A stretch of DNA of 64,000 bases from Nitrososphaerota archaeon (GTDB taxonomy: Archaea; Thermoproteota; Nitrososphaeria; Nitrososphaerales; Gagatemarchaeaceae). The notes under the pieces were generated by a model. It saw nothing but the letters and a program-made list of their open reading frames with translations, did no database searches and was not told the DNA's origin. Position numbers and translations under genes: made by a program. The stretch lies in contig JAGWHB010000004.1 in the NCBI GenBank assembly GCA_028867035.1, positions 1 through 64,000 of the forward strand. Reading direction: 5' to 3'. Below are positions 1 through 8,393 of the stretch, one piece after another; within the stretch, counting starts at the first letter, position 1, and the number at the start of each line of letters is the position of its first letter.

Positions 1-459
1 TACAGGGAGCTAGGCGTCTCGGTTGTGACGGCGGCGGCAGTGGTCGCGCCATTCCTGGCTTGGAACTTCTCGGCCTTCTTCCAAGACACCGTGCTGTTCC
101 AGTTCCAGAGGCAGGCGGTCAGCTTCTTTTCCGCCGGGCCCTTCGGACTCAACGTCAACCCCAGCCTGGAGGGCATACTCCTCGCGTTCGGAGCGTCGGT
201 CCCCCTCTGGGCCAGGGGGTCGCTCGCTGCCCTGGCATTGGTCCTGATACTCTGGAAGTCGGGGAGGGACCTCCCCGGCCTCGCGCTGGCGTCCGCGGCC
301 TCGAGCTCCGTCCTTCTCTTTTTCCTCAGCGGGGACATCTTCTGGAGCTACTTCGAGCTCCCGTTCATGATGCTCCTGGTCTGGCTGGCTTTCAAGAGTC
401 AGGAGCGGGCGCCTTCAACGCTTAAAGAGAAGATTGGGGGGTCTGCCCATTCCGGATGA
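1..459 (+). CDS. C-terminal part of a polytopic membrane protein (5' truncated)
   Basis: The frame is open from base 1, so the N-terminus lies outside the window; 152 residues remain. The visible part has several hydrophobic stretches (roughly residues 10-25, 55-85 and 100-135) separated by short polar loops, and a basic, soluble tail. This resembles the C-terminal half of a multi-spanning membrane enzyme such as an archaeal GT-C type glycosyltransferase, but no diagnostic motif is visible and that assignment is a guess. The stop codon overlaps the start of the next gene by 4 bp (ATGA), so the two are probably co-transcribed. Confidence 0.6.
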   Translation, partial: YRELGVSVVTAAAVVAPFLAWNFSAFFQDTVLFQFQRQAVSFFSAGPFGLNVNPSLEGILLAFGASVPLWARGSLAALALVLILWKSGRDLPGLALASAASSSVLLFFLSGDIFWSYFELPFMMLLVWLAFKSQERAPSTLKEKIGGSAHSG

Positions 460-971
460 ACGACGGCACAAGCAGGATGTACAAGATTGTCGCCTGGATT
501 TCCTTCATCATAATCGTCGTAGTGACCATCTACGGGCTGGTCGAGTCCCTCTTCCTAAGCGGACAGCCGGTCGGGGAGGTCTGGGTCAACGTCTACTTTC
601 CGTTCCCCCCCTATTTCGCGCAGCCGGTGACATACTTCAGCGTCGCCAGCGTCGCCCTCTTCTACTCGGGGCTCAGGCTCTGGGAGGACAGGATAACCAA
701 ATGGCCCAACTGGCTGCTCATGTTCCTCCAGCTCTTCGGGTTCGTCGTCGCTTTCTCGGCGGCCTACGAGGTCATGTACAACTTCATGGTCTGGGGGGCG
801 CTCTTTTCCCTCGCGTGCGCGAAGGGGACCTGCAACCCCGACCTTCTTACCAGCGTGTACCCGTCGCAGTGGAGCCTGGTGTTCGCGACGAGGGCTTTCA
901 GCGCCCTGTTCGTGATAAGCGGATATTCGGTGTACTATCTGCGGAAGTTCTCTAGCTCAGCGTCGATTTAG
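456..971 (+). CDS. Hypothetical four-helix membrane protein
   Basis: This 171-residue protein is not recognised. It has hydrophobic segments near residues 10-30, 57-75, 86-108 and 145-165, so about four transmembrane helices are likely. An extracytoplasmic loop between the third and fourth helices carries two cysteines six residues apart (CAKGTC) that could form a disulfide. It starts with ATG inside the stop of the preceding membrane-protein gene, indicating translational coupling. The 3' end overlaps the convergent gene at 952-1329 by 20 bp. Function unknown. Confidence 0.6.
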   Translation: MNDGTSRMYKIVAWISFIIIVVVTIYGLVESLFLSGQPVGEVWVNVYFPFPPYFAQPVTYFSVASVALFYSGLRLWEDRITKWPNWLLMFLQLFGFVVAFSAAYEVMYNFMVWGALFSLACAKGTCNPDLLTSVYPSQWSLVFATRAFSALFVISGYSVYYLRKFSSSASI

Positions 972-1329
972 CCGGCCTAGGCCTGGTGGCCCCTGCGTAG
1001 AGCAGCAGAACGTGAAGCACAGTTAGCACCGCGAAAACACCGAGGGTCGTGCCTGCGATTGTCGAGAAAGCTCCCCCGAGGAAAGGAGCCCAGGCGTAGA
1101 CCTGGTAGGCGGAGATGAGCAGGCCCAGGGTGGCGGAAGATGAGACCCAGGCCCAGGTGAGTCGCCTCCCCGGCCTGATCTTGAGAAGGACGCCGCTCGC
1201 CAGGCAGGCTGCGACGGGCCAGAGTATCAGCAGTGAGCCGGCGACGAACGCTACCCCGATCCAGACGACGCCCACGGCCAGGAAGAAATAGGCTGCGTTC
1301 GTCTTGAGGGCGCCAAGTATCTCGGGCAT
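952..1329 (-). CDS. Hypothetical four-helix membrane protein
   Basis: The 125-residue product is almost entirely hydrophobic, with helices near residues 12-30, 32-48, 58-77 and 88-112 and a short basic C-terminal tail. No family was recognised. The ATG at 1329 lies about 27 bp from a TATA box (1355-1360), which fits a leaderless transcript and supports this start. The gene is divergent from the DNA polymerase gene and shares that TATA element with it. Its 3' end overlaps the convergent membrane-protein gene. Confidence 0.5.
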   Translation of the reverse strand: MPEILGALKTNAAYFFLAVGVVWIGVAFVAGSLLILWPVAACLASGVLLKIRPGRRLTWAWVSSSATLGLLISAYQVYAWAPFLGGAFSTIAGTTLGVFAVLTVLHVLLLYAGATRPRPAKSTLS

Positions 1330-1352
1330 CTGCGCAGGCGGCCCAAACTCTC

Positions 1353-1361
1353 GTTATAAAT
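1353..1361. promoter_or_regulatory. Shared TATA box between a membrane-protein gene and polB
   Basis: The sequence GTTATAAAT is a good archaeal TATA box in both orientations. On the minus strand it would start transcription at about 1330, next to the ATG at 1329. On the plus strand it would start transcription at about 1383, just before the TTG of polB at 1399. The spacing on both sides suggests one bidirectional promoter. Confidence 0.5.
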
Positions 1362-1398
1362 CGTCCGCCGCGGCTCGTCGTCTCCTCGGTACACTTAT

Positions 1399-4300
1399 TT
1401 GCCGAAAGGCCAGCCGTTGCCCGACCCCTTGTCGGCTCAATCAACAACCCAGGCAGAGAATCTGGCGGCTAAGCTGGCGGCCCTGACAAAGCCCGCAAAC
1501 GACATAGAGGAGTCTCTTCTCGCCTCTGCCACCTACGACGGGGACAAGAGGAAGGCCATACTCAAGTTCTACGACCACAAGGCGGGGAGGTTCTGGCTCT
1601 GGCAGGACAACACCGGGCATCGCCCCTACTGCGTCACTGGTGACACGTTACTGCTAGGGGACAATGCTCCAATCCGTGAAATCGCAACGGGAAGCCACGT
1701 GCTTGGAATGAGCGGCGAAGTAGAAGTCGAAGACAAGTCGATTAGGAGCTACCACGGAGACATGATTGAAATCGGCGCCAGTGGTATTCTGCGGATTAGA
1801 ATCACCCCGGAACACCCCGTGCTGGTCGCTCGGTCCAGAGGACCCACGCATGGGAAAATCGAAGGCTTCGATGCACCAAGGTGGGAGCTTCCTTCGAATC
1901 TTCAGCCGAAGCTTTCGAATACGCAAGGAGACTACTTGATGATGCCAATCGCGACTGGTCGGTACGATATGAAGACCCTTCCACTTTCGCCGTATAGCAA
2001 AATGCGGAGTGGGTGGCTCAAGGTCCCAGTTCTTCCCCTGCGCGAAGATACAGCTTGGCTGTTGGGGGTCTACGTCGCTGAAGGATCTCCAGGCGGGCGA
2101 AGGGGCGCTGTCTTCTCTCTAAACAAGAGCGAGAAGGAACTGCAGAACAGGTTGCGTCAGGTCGCGAGACGAATGGGATACGGCGGTTACCTCAGCGAGA
2201 ACGGGCCCCACGCAATCAACCTTTGCATCGGAGGCCACGTCTTATCCAGAGCGCTGGAAGATTGGTGCGGCCGAGGAGCGCAAAACAAGAAGATTCCGGA
2301 TTTCATACTCTTCCACAGGGACACCCGAATCCTTCGATGCTTCTTAGAGGGCTATTTGCGTGGTGACGGGTCAAAGGGGACAAGTTCCCGAGAGGGTTCG
2401 GTAACAACGTACCACGCTGCGTCTTCCACATCCAAGCTCCTGGTTCTACAGCTTCAGCAAGCGTTTGCACGAATTGGCATCTTTGCGGGTGTTAAGGTGC
2501 AACACAAAGAGGGAGAATACGCAATCGAAGGCAGGAAGGTCCGTCAGAGGGAAGCTTACACACTTTCGTTCGTCACACGACCGAGATTTACACGCTCCCG
2601 ACGGGTAGGCAACTTCTTCTACCTTCCCATTAGACGAATCAACACAATTGCACATGAAGGCATGGTGTACAATATCCAGACGTCAGATAACACCTACTTG
2701 GTGAACAACGTAGTAGTTCACAACTGTTTCACCCGGCTGCCGATGGAGGAGCTTGGCGCCATAAGGGGGAGGAAGGATGTCATCGAGATCACGGAGGAGG
2801 AACGGGCTGACCTGCTCAACGATACGAAGGCGAAGGTAAGGAAGATAGTCACCACGGACCCACTTGCCATAGGCGGCGGGAACGACAGTATCCGGGACAT
2901 AATCAAGGCCTGGGAGGCAGACATCAAGTATTACGAGAACTACGCCTACGACCTCGGGCTCCGGATGGGGACCTACTACAAGGTCTCCGGCGGGAAGGTG
3001 ATCCCTGTCAAGCACGAGGTACCTGAGAGGGTCAACCGCTCTCTCGAGGAGGTCACCAAGAGGAACCCCCCAGAGTTCCAGCCGTATCTCAAAGAATGGG
3101 CTGAACTGCTGAGCGAACCGCTGAGCGAGTTCCGCAGGGTGGCCCTGGACATCGAAGTCGACAACGAGGAAGGTAGGCTCCCGGACACGGACGACCCGAA
3201 GCAGCCCGTGATAGCGGTCTCCTTCTATAACGACGTGGAGAAGTCGGTCTACCTCCTGAAGGGCGACAGGGACTCGTCGACGCTCGAAGAAGCGGATTAT
3301 CACTACGAGCTGTTCGAAAAAGAAGCGGACCTCCTTCGGGCCGTCCTTTCAAAGATTATGGACTATCCCGTCGTGGTCACATTCAACGGGGACGACTTCG
3401 ACCTGCGGTACCTCCAGCACAGGGGGGAGCGGCTCGGCATAATCGAAGAAGAGAATCCCATCCAGCTCGAGAGGGTCGCCGCGACTCTGAAGCACGGCAT
3501 ACATATAGACCTCTACCAGTTCTTCAGGAACCGATCGATTCAGGTCTACGCATTCAGCAACAAGTACACCGAACACACCCTCAATGGGATATCGGAGGCG
3601 CTGCTTGGCCAGTCCAAGATCGAGTTCGAGGGGGAGGTCGGGGACCTACCTCTGGCCGAACTTGCAAAGTACTGCCTCAACGACTCGAAGCTCACCTACG
3701 AGCTCACCTCCCTCAGCGGGTCCGTGGTGATGAAGCTCCTCCTCGTCATCTCGAGGATAGGAAAGATGCCAATGAACGACGTGTCGAGGCTCGGGGTGTC
3801 AAACTGGATCCGCAGCATGCTCTTCTTCGAGCACAGGCGGCTTGGGGCCCTCATCCCCCGCCAGGACGAGCTCACGGAGAAGGGGGGAGGGTCCACCACC
3901 GCAATAATCAAGGGGAAGAAGTACAAGGGGGGTTTCGTCATCGAGCCGAAGCCAGGCGCCTACTTCGACGTGTCTGTCTTGGACTTCGCCAGCCTGTATC
4001 CGAGCCTGATCAAAGTCCATAACCTTTCCTATGAAACGGTAAACTGCACGCATCCTGAATGCAAGGTGAACAAGGTCCCAGACACTTCGTCTTGGGTCTG
4101 CACTAAGCGGAAAGGGGTCGTGAGCCTTGTTACTGGTTCGCTCAGAGACTTGCGCGTAGCACACTACAAGCCGCTCACGAAAGACGGGAGTCTTCCAACT
4201 GAGGACCGCGAACTCTACAATGTGGTCACCCAGGGTCTCAAGGTCTTTCTCAACGCATGTTTTACGGGAGACACATTCATTGTCACTCCCCGGGGCATCA

Positions 4301-6375
4301 AAAACGTCAAGGAGATTGGCGTAGGGGACGAAGTAGTAAACGTAAACCCTGAGACTCTCAGGGTCGAGATAGACAAGGTCGTCGAGGTCCAGGCCTTCCC
4401 CTACGTGGGAGACCTCTACCACTTCAAGGACAAGAGGTTCGTTGACCTGATGGTGACCCCCAATCACAGGATGCTGACGTTAGACCACCGCAAGTCGTCA
4501 AATTCGCACACCTTGTTCAGGACCGCAGAAGAGGTGTACAACCTCACAAACATGGCCATTCCGAAGCTGAAGGGCGGTTTGGAAGACAGTGAACCGCAAT
4601 CACGAATTTCTCTGTTGGAAACGGCACAGATGATAGGCGCCCGAGCCAACTTCTACCCCGACGACGGCGCACGACTAATCAACTGGTTCAGAACATTACC
4701 TCCAGAGTTGAGATTGAAAATCCGCGAATCCGGAAAGGTCTGCAAGTATTGGAGCAAGAAGAGGCAACGGCTCGAATCGCACTACAGCCTGCCGGCCAGG
4801 GACATTTCCGAAGACGATATTGACGCAGTTGAAAAAGCGAACGGGAAGGTGCTGGTTGGCGCATTCAGGTCCTCGAAAATCCCAGCGAGATTTGACGCGG
4901 TCAAGTTCGCGTCTCTGTGCGGATGGTACGTTTCAGAAGGGTCCCCTAAGTTGACGGAAGAGAAACACTACGAAAACGGGAATTTCCGCGGCAGGTCAGT
5001 CGGCCTCGTCATTTCACAGGGTTTCGGGAGAGGGAACCAAAGGGGAGTCGCCTTCAGAGGGGAGATAAGACAACTGTTGAAAGATCTCGGGCTCCCTCAT
5101 GTGAGTGACGGAGCTGACAACAAATATTTCCAGGTTTCTAATTCAACAATCTACGAATGGTTCCTGTCGCATTGTTACGACCAGAATCAGAACCGCCATG
5201 ACGCCTTCACGAAGAGGATCCCCAGATACGTGTTCGAATCGCGGGCGACCATGAAAGCGTTTCTGGACGCCGTCTACAAAGGAGATGGTTCCAAGAGAGG
5301 GATAAGATACTCTACCCAGAGCGTTCATCTTGCGGAGGACCTCGTGGTCCTTACAACAATGCTTGGCTCGAAGGCCAAGATGTACTTTGATGGCGAAATC
5401 TACCGGGTTGTCTACAAGAATGTCAGTTCCAAACTCACCTCAGCAGGCAGCCAGAGAACCAAGCATGTTGACAGGGTTCCTTACAATGGAATGGTATATT
5501 GTGTAACAACTGAAAAGAATCACACGGTCATCGCGGGCAGGAACGGTAGGTTCGTGCATGTCGGCCAGTCCTATGGGGTGCTAGGCTTCGAGACCTTCGC
5601 ATTCTATTGCCTCCCAGTTGCTGAGGCAACGGCGGCACTTGGTAGAGACGCGATCACCCGGACAATCGCGAAGTGCGAGGAGCTAGGGATAGAAGTCCTC
5701 TATGGAGACACGGACAGCCTTTTCCTCCGGAGCCCGTCACGGGACCAGATATCGACCGTCACCAGATGGGCAGACAAAGACCTGGGAGTGGAACTCGACC
5801 TGGACAAGGTATACCGTTACGTCGCGTTCAGCAGCAGGAAGAAGAACTACTTCGGAGTCCTTCCCGACGGGACAGTTGACATAAAAGGAATGACAGGTAA
5901 GAAATCCCAAACGCCGGATTACCTGAAGAAGATCTTCTACGAGACCCTGGACATACTGAGCTCAGTCAAGAGCGCCGAGGACTTCGAGCGTGCCCGGGCG
6001 AGCACCAGGGAGCTCCTCACCAGGATGATATCCGACCTCAAGGGGAAGAAGGTCCCCGTCCAGGACCTCGCCTTCACTGTGCTGATGGGGAAGCCGACCG
6101 ACAAGTACAACGGCACCACCCCCCAGCACGTCAGGGCCGCAAAGCAGCTCGAAGAGAGGGGGAAGGAGATCAAGGCGGGGGAGATAATCGCCTACGTGAA
6201 GACGAAGAACCCTCCCTACGTGAAGCCGGCCGAGCTTGCGAGGGCCGACGAGGTGGACGCCGACAAGTACATCGAGTACGCCCACTCGATGTTCGACCAG
6301 CTGCTGGACGCCCTCGACTTCTCCTTCGACGAGATAATGGGCGCCACGACCCTGGACCTCTTCTGGTCTGCCTAG
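1399..6375 (+). CDS. polB: Family B DNA polymerase precursor with two inteins
   Basis: The 1658-residue precursor contains two inteins (residues 78-442 and 954-1390); the spliced protein would be about 856 residues, normal for an archaeal replicative PolB. The extein carries the exonuclease motifs DIE (D584), NGDDFDL and YCLNDS, polymerase motif A (DFASLYPS, D862), motif B (KVFLNA/SYG, split by intein 2) and motif C (YGDTDS, near residue 1435), followed by KKNYFG. It is a proofreading DNA-dependent polymerase acting at the replication fork. The start is TTG, downstream of a TATA box at 1355-1360. The first intein sits in the N-terminal domain after GHRPY, the second between the Ala and Ser of motif B. 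Intein DNA is visibly less GC-rich than most of the extein. The 3' end overlaps the convergent MscS-like gene by 4 bp. Activity depends on both inteins splicing correctly. Confidence 0.97.
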   Translation: MPKGQPLPDPLSAQSTTQAENLAAKLAALTKPANDIEESLLASATYDGDKRKAILKFYDHKAGRFWLWQDNTGHRPYCVTGDTLLLGDNAPIREIATGSHVLGMSGEVEVEDKSIRSYHGDMIEIGASGILRIRITPEHPVLVARSRGPTHGKIEGFDAPRWELPSNLQPKLSNTQGDYLMMPIATGRYDMKTLPLSPYSKMRSGWLKVPVLPLREDTAWLLGVYVAEGSPGGRRGAVFSLNKSEKELQNRLRQVARRMGYGGYLSENGPHAINLCIGGHVLSRALEDWCGRGAQNKKIPDFILFHRDTRILRCFLEGYLRGDGSKGTSSREGSVTTYHAASSTSKLLVLQLQQAFARIGIFAGVKVQHKEGEYAIEGRKVRQREAYTLSFVTRPRFTRSRRVGNFFYLPIRRINTIAHEGMVYNIQTSDNTYLVNNVVVHNCFTRLPMEELGAIRGRKDVIEITEEERADLLNDTKAKVRKIVTTDPLAIGGGNDSIRDIIKAWEADIKYYENYAYDLGLRMGTYYKVSGGKVIPVKHEVPERVNRSLEEVTKRNPPEFQPYLKEWAELLSEPLSEFRRVALDIEVDNEEGRLPDTDDPKQPVIAVSFYNDVEKSVYLLKGDRDSSTLEEADYHYELFEKEADLLRAVLSKIMDYPVVVTFNGDDFDLRYLQHRGERLGIIEEENPIQLERVAATLKHGIHIDLYQFFRNRSIQVYAFSNKYTEHTLNGISEALLGQSKIEFEGEVGDLPLAELAKYCLNDSKLTYELTSLSGSVVMKLLLVISRIGKMPMNDVSRLGVSNWIRSMLFFEHRRLGALIPRQDELTEKGGGSTTAIIKGKKYKGGFVIEPKPGAYFDVSVLDFASLYPSLIKVHNLSYETVNCTHPECKVNKVPDTSSWVCTKRKGVVSLVTGSLRDLRVAHYKPLTKDGSLPTEDRELYNVVTQGLKVFLNACFTGDTFIVTPRGIKNVKEIGVGDEVVNVNPETLRVEIDKVVEVQAFPYVGDLYHFKDKRFVDLMVTPNHRMLTLDHRKSSNSHTLFRTAEEVYNLTNMAIPKLKGGLEDSEPQSRISLLETAQMIGARANFYPDDGARLINWFRTLPPELRLKIRESGKVCKYWSKKRQRLESHYSLPARDISEDDIDAVEKANGKVLVGAFRSSKIPARFDAVKFASLCGWYVSEGSPKLTEEKHYENGNFRGRSVGLVISQGFGRGNQRGVAFRGEIRQLLKDLGLPHVSDGADNKYFQVSNSTIYEWFLSHCYDQNQNRHDAFTKRIPRYVFESRATMKAFLDAVYKGDGSKRGIRYSTQSVHLAEDLVVLTTMLGSKAKMYFDGEIYRVVYKNVSSKLTSAGSQRTKHVDRVPYNGMVYCVTTEKNHTVIAGRNGRFVHVGQSYGVLGFETFAFYCLPVAEATAALGRDAITRTIAKCEELGIEVLYGDTDSLFLRSPSRDQISTVTRWADKDLGVELDLDKVYRYVAFSSRKKNYFGVLPDGTVDIKGMTGKKSQTPDYLKKIFYETLDILSSVKSAEDFERARASTRELLTRMISDLKGKKVPVQDLAFTVLMGKPTDKYNGTTPQHVRAAKQLEERGKEIKAGEIIAYVKTKNPPYVKPAELARADEVDADKYIEYAHSMFDQLLDALDFSFDEIMGATTLDLFWSA
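1630..2724 (+). mobile_element. Intein 1 of PolB with LAGLIDADG homing endonuclease
   Basis: This in-frame 365-residue insertion begins with Cys (CVTGDTLL, block A), has a TPEH block B motif, and ends VVVHN before Cys of the extein, all canonical for a self-splicing class 1 intein. Two LAGLIDADG-type helices (LLGVYVAEGS and FLEGYLRGDGS) show a DOD homing endonuclease with acidic residues present, so it may still be active. It interrupts the N-terminal domain of PolB at a short conserved patch (GHRPY/CFTR) rather than a catalytic motif. GC content is clearly lower than in the flanking extein, as expected for a laterally mobile element. Confidence 0.93.
4258..5568 (+). mobile_element. Intein 2 of PolB in motif B, with atypical Gly-Gln C-terminus
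   Basis: This in-frame 437-residue insertion splits polymerase motif B between Ala and Ser-Tyr-Gly. Block A is CFTGDTFIV and block B contains TPNH. The LAGLIDADG-type helices are LCGWYVSEGS and FLDAVYKGDGS, so a DOD endonuclease is present. The last residues are VHVGQ before Ser of the extein, so the usual terminal His-Asn is replaced by Gly-Gln. Inteins ending in Gln are known and can splice; the missing penultimate His is a further deviation. Since motif B is essential, splicing must work if this is the cell's replicative polymerase. Confidence 0.92.
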
Positions 6376-6956
6376 GTCAGCAGCTTCTTCTTGAGCCTGA
6401 CGAGCGAAGTGTAGTTCAGGATCGGTCCCGAGCCGAGGTTGCTGTTACCTATCACTATGATGACCCCGTCAGAGGTCTTCAGCCAGGTCGACCTCAGCGA
6501 GAGCTTGACCACCTCTCCCCTCACCCCGCCCTGGCCGAACTGGATGTCGTCCCCCAGCCTTATGATGCCGTCGTGCTGCATCAGCACGCCCGAAATCACG
6601 TTGGTTATTGTGTTCTGAAGAGCCAGCGAGATCGCCAGACCCGCGATCCCGGAGACGGTGAGAGCCGTCAGGTACGAAGAAAGTCCCGCCACCGTGGTCA
6701 CCGCGCCTGCCGCCGCAAGCAGGGTCAGGACCCCCAGCCACTGTGTTATCGAAGTGACCATTGACTTCGGGGCTCCTGCCCGCCGGACGACCTCCCTGAC
6801 AATCCTGGTCAGCAGAGTCCCAAGGACACCGATGGCGCCTATGGTCAGCAGCACTTCGGCTATCGTGAGCCAGAGTGGGGTCACCGAGAGGCCGACCACA
6901 GCAGTCGTGGTGGTCGAGTTGACCTGGAGGGACCCAGCGAACACTGAGAGGGGCAC
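6372..6956 (-). CDS. Short MscS-family mechanosensitive channel
   Basis: The protein is about 194 residues from a GTG at 6956; the longest possible frame, starting at 7028, would run across the promoter of the divergent gene. After an N-terminal hydrophobic helix and two further membrane segments comes the MscS pore helix (GIAGLAISLALQN) followed by the beta domain (DDIQFG, then GEVVKLSLRSTWLKT). The sequence ends soon after the beta domain, so the large C-terminal alpha/beta cage of MscS is absent; such minimal forms occur in archaea. It should form a heptameric osmotic-release or small-solute channel in the cytoplasmic membrane. It is convergent with polB (4 bp overlap). Confidence 0.75.
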   Translation of the reverse strand: MPLSVFAGSLQVNSTTTTAVVGLSVTPLWLTIAEVLLTIGAIGVLGTLLTRIVREVVRRAGAPKSMVTSITQWLGVLTLLAAAGAVTTVAGLSSYLTALTVSGIAGLAISLALQNTITNVISGVLMQHDGIIRLGDDIQFGQGGVRGEVVKLSLRSTWLKTSDGVIIVIGNSNLGSGPILNYTSLVRLKKKLLT

Positions 6957-7043
6957 GAAGAAAGGCCGGCGACGGGGCGGGAAAAATGTTTGCCGTATCG
7001 CATCGTCTTTATTACTGGTCGGGAGCACATGGGTCCCGCCACG

Positions 7044-7508
7044 ATGTCAACCCCCGACATCAAGTTCACAAGGTCTGCGAAGATGACTGTCGCCTATGTG
7101 GAGAGGAAGGGGCCCTACGGCGGCATCGGGGAGGCGATGCAGGAGCTGAAGCAGTGGATAGACTCGAAGGGGATCGAGCAGGCAGGATACCCCCTGTGCC
7201 TCTTCTACGACAACCCTGGCGAGACGCCGCCGGCGGAGCTCCGGAGCGAGGCGTGCATCCCGGTCACCAAGGAGTTCACCCCCCAGGGCAAGTTCATGAT
7301 GAAGGTGCTCGAGGAGACGGACGTGGCCGAGACGAGGCACGACGGCCCTCCGGGGGAATTCGGGAAGACATACGGGCCTTTCTTGGAAGGGCTGCTGAAC
7401 CAGGGGTACAATCTCAACGGCCCCGCCAGGGAGTATTACATGAGCGCCACGGACGTGGCGGGCCCCGGGTCCGGGTTCATGATCCAACAGCCTGTCGCGA
7501 AGAAGTAG
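7044..7508 (+). CDS. GyrI-like / effector-binding domain protein
   Basis: The product is about 154 residues and consists of a single GyrI-like (AraC effector-binding, SOUL-related) domain: a first strand with VAYVERKGPYGGI, a helix with EAMQELKQW, and the later GxxYxxFLEGLL pattern. Such domains bind small hydrophobic or cationic molecules; without a DNA-binding domain this one may sequester a ligand or act as a hydrolase, which cannot be told from sequence. The ATG at 7044 is preferred to upstream in-frame starts (6990, 7029) because a TATA-like element (TTTATTA, 7008-7014) lies about 30 bp upstream. The N-carbamoylputrescine amidase gene follows closely. Confidence 0.7.
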   Translation: MSTPDIKFTRSAKMTVAYVERKGPYGGIGEAMQELKQWIDSKGIEQAGYPLCLFYDNPGETPPAELRSEACIPVTKEFTPQGKFMMKVLEETDVAETRHDGPPGEFGKTYGPFLEGLLNQGYNLNGPAREYYMSATDVAGPGSGFMIQQPVAKK

Positions 7509-7551
7509 CGCGCTTGGTTTGAATAACCCCGGTGGATGGGGCGGACGGTTG

Positions 7552-8388
7552 GTGTCAAAGGTCAAGATCGGCCTCGTCCAGATGTCGATGTCGGGCGACC
7601 CGAAGTCGAACCTCAGGAAGGCGCTCGGGTTCGTGGAACAGGCGGCCGCGGGTGGAGCGGACGTGGTCTGCCTCCCCGAGCTATTCACCTCCACCTATTT
7701 CCCGAGCACAAGGCGCTCGCGGGCGGCTCCTGAGACTATCCCCGGGCCAACGAGCAGGGCGCTTTCGGAGTCGGCCAAGAAGAACGGGGTGGCCCTAGTC
7801 GGCGGGACGATCTACGAAAGGGCGGGCCGTTCGAGATACAACACGTGCCTCGTGTTCGACGGGAAGGGGAGGACTGTGTCGAAGTACAGGAAGGTCCACA
7901 TCCCACAGGACGAGCACTACTACGAGCAGGACTACTTCGAACCGGGGACGAAATATTCGGTGGCGGAGACGGGCAAGGGCACCCTCGGGACGCTGATATG
8001 CTTCGACCAGTGGTACCCTGAAGCCGCGAGGGTCAACAGGCTGATGGGGGCGGATATCCTGTTCTACCCCACGGCCATCGGTTGGGTGAGGGGGATAGAG
8101 CCTGTGGAGGGGGACTGGAAGCAGGCCTGGGAGGCCGTCCAGGTGGGGCACGCCATAGCGAACAGCGTGGTGGTGTGCGCCGTAAACAGGGTCGGCAGGG
8201 AGGGGGACACCAACTTCTGGGGGGGCTCTTTCGTGTGCGACCAGTTCGGGAAAGTGCTCTTCAGGGCGGGGGAGGAGGAAGGCGCGTCAGTCGTCGAATG
8301 CGACCTCGGGCTCGCAAAGACGGTGGAAGACGGCTGGGGTTTCATGCGGAACAGAAAGGGCAAGACGTACGGGGCGCTGGCGAAATAG
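7552..8388 (+). CDS. aguB: N-carbamoylputrescine amidase
   Basis: This nitrilase-superfamily enzyme of about 278 residues hydrolyses N-carbamoylputrescine to putrescine, CO2 and ammonia. The catalytic triad is visible: Glu in CLPELF, Lys in YRKVHIP and Cys in LICFDQW. The residues around HYYEQDYFEPG and WGGSFVCDQFG match the agmatine-pathway branch of the family. GTG at 7552 starts directly before the first beta strand (KVKIGLVQM); an in-frame TTG at 7519 is possible. Agmatine deiminase follows 5 bp after the stop, making a two-step agmatine-to-putrescine operon, a route best known from bacteria and plants. Confidence 0.88.
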   Translation: MSKVKIGLVQMSMSGDPKSNLRKALGFVEQAAAGGADVVCLPELFTSTYFPSTRRSRAAPETIPGPTSRALSESAKKNGVALVGGTIYERAGRSRYNTCLVFDGKGRTVSKYRKVHIPQDEHYYEQDYFEPGTKYSVAETGKGTLGTLICFDQWYPEAARVNRLMGADILFYPTAIGWVRGIEPVEGDWKQAWEAVQVGHAIANSVVVCAVNRVGREGDTNFWGGSFVCDQFGKVLFRAGEEEGASVVECDLGLAKTVEDGWGFMRNRKGKTYGALAK

Positions 8389-8393
8389 CCCCC

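Noticed and set aside
8082..8393. Frame extending agmatine deiminase upstream
   Set aside because: It reads through aguB in another frame; family alignment starts at ATG 8394.
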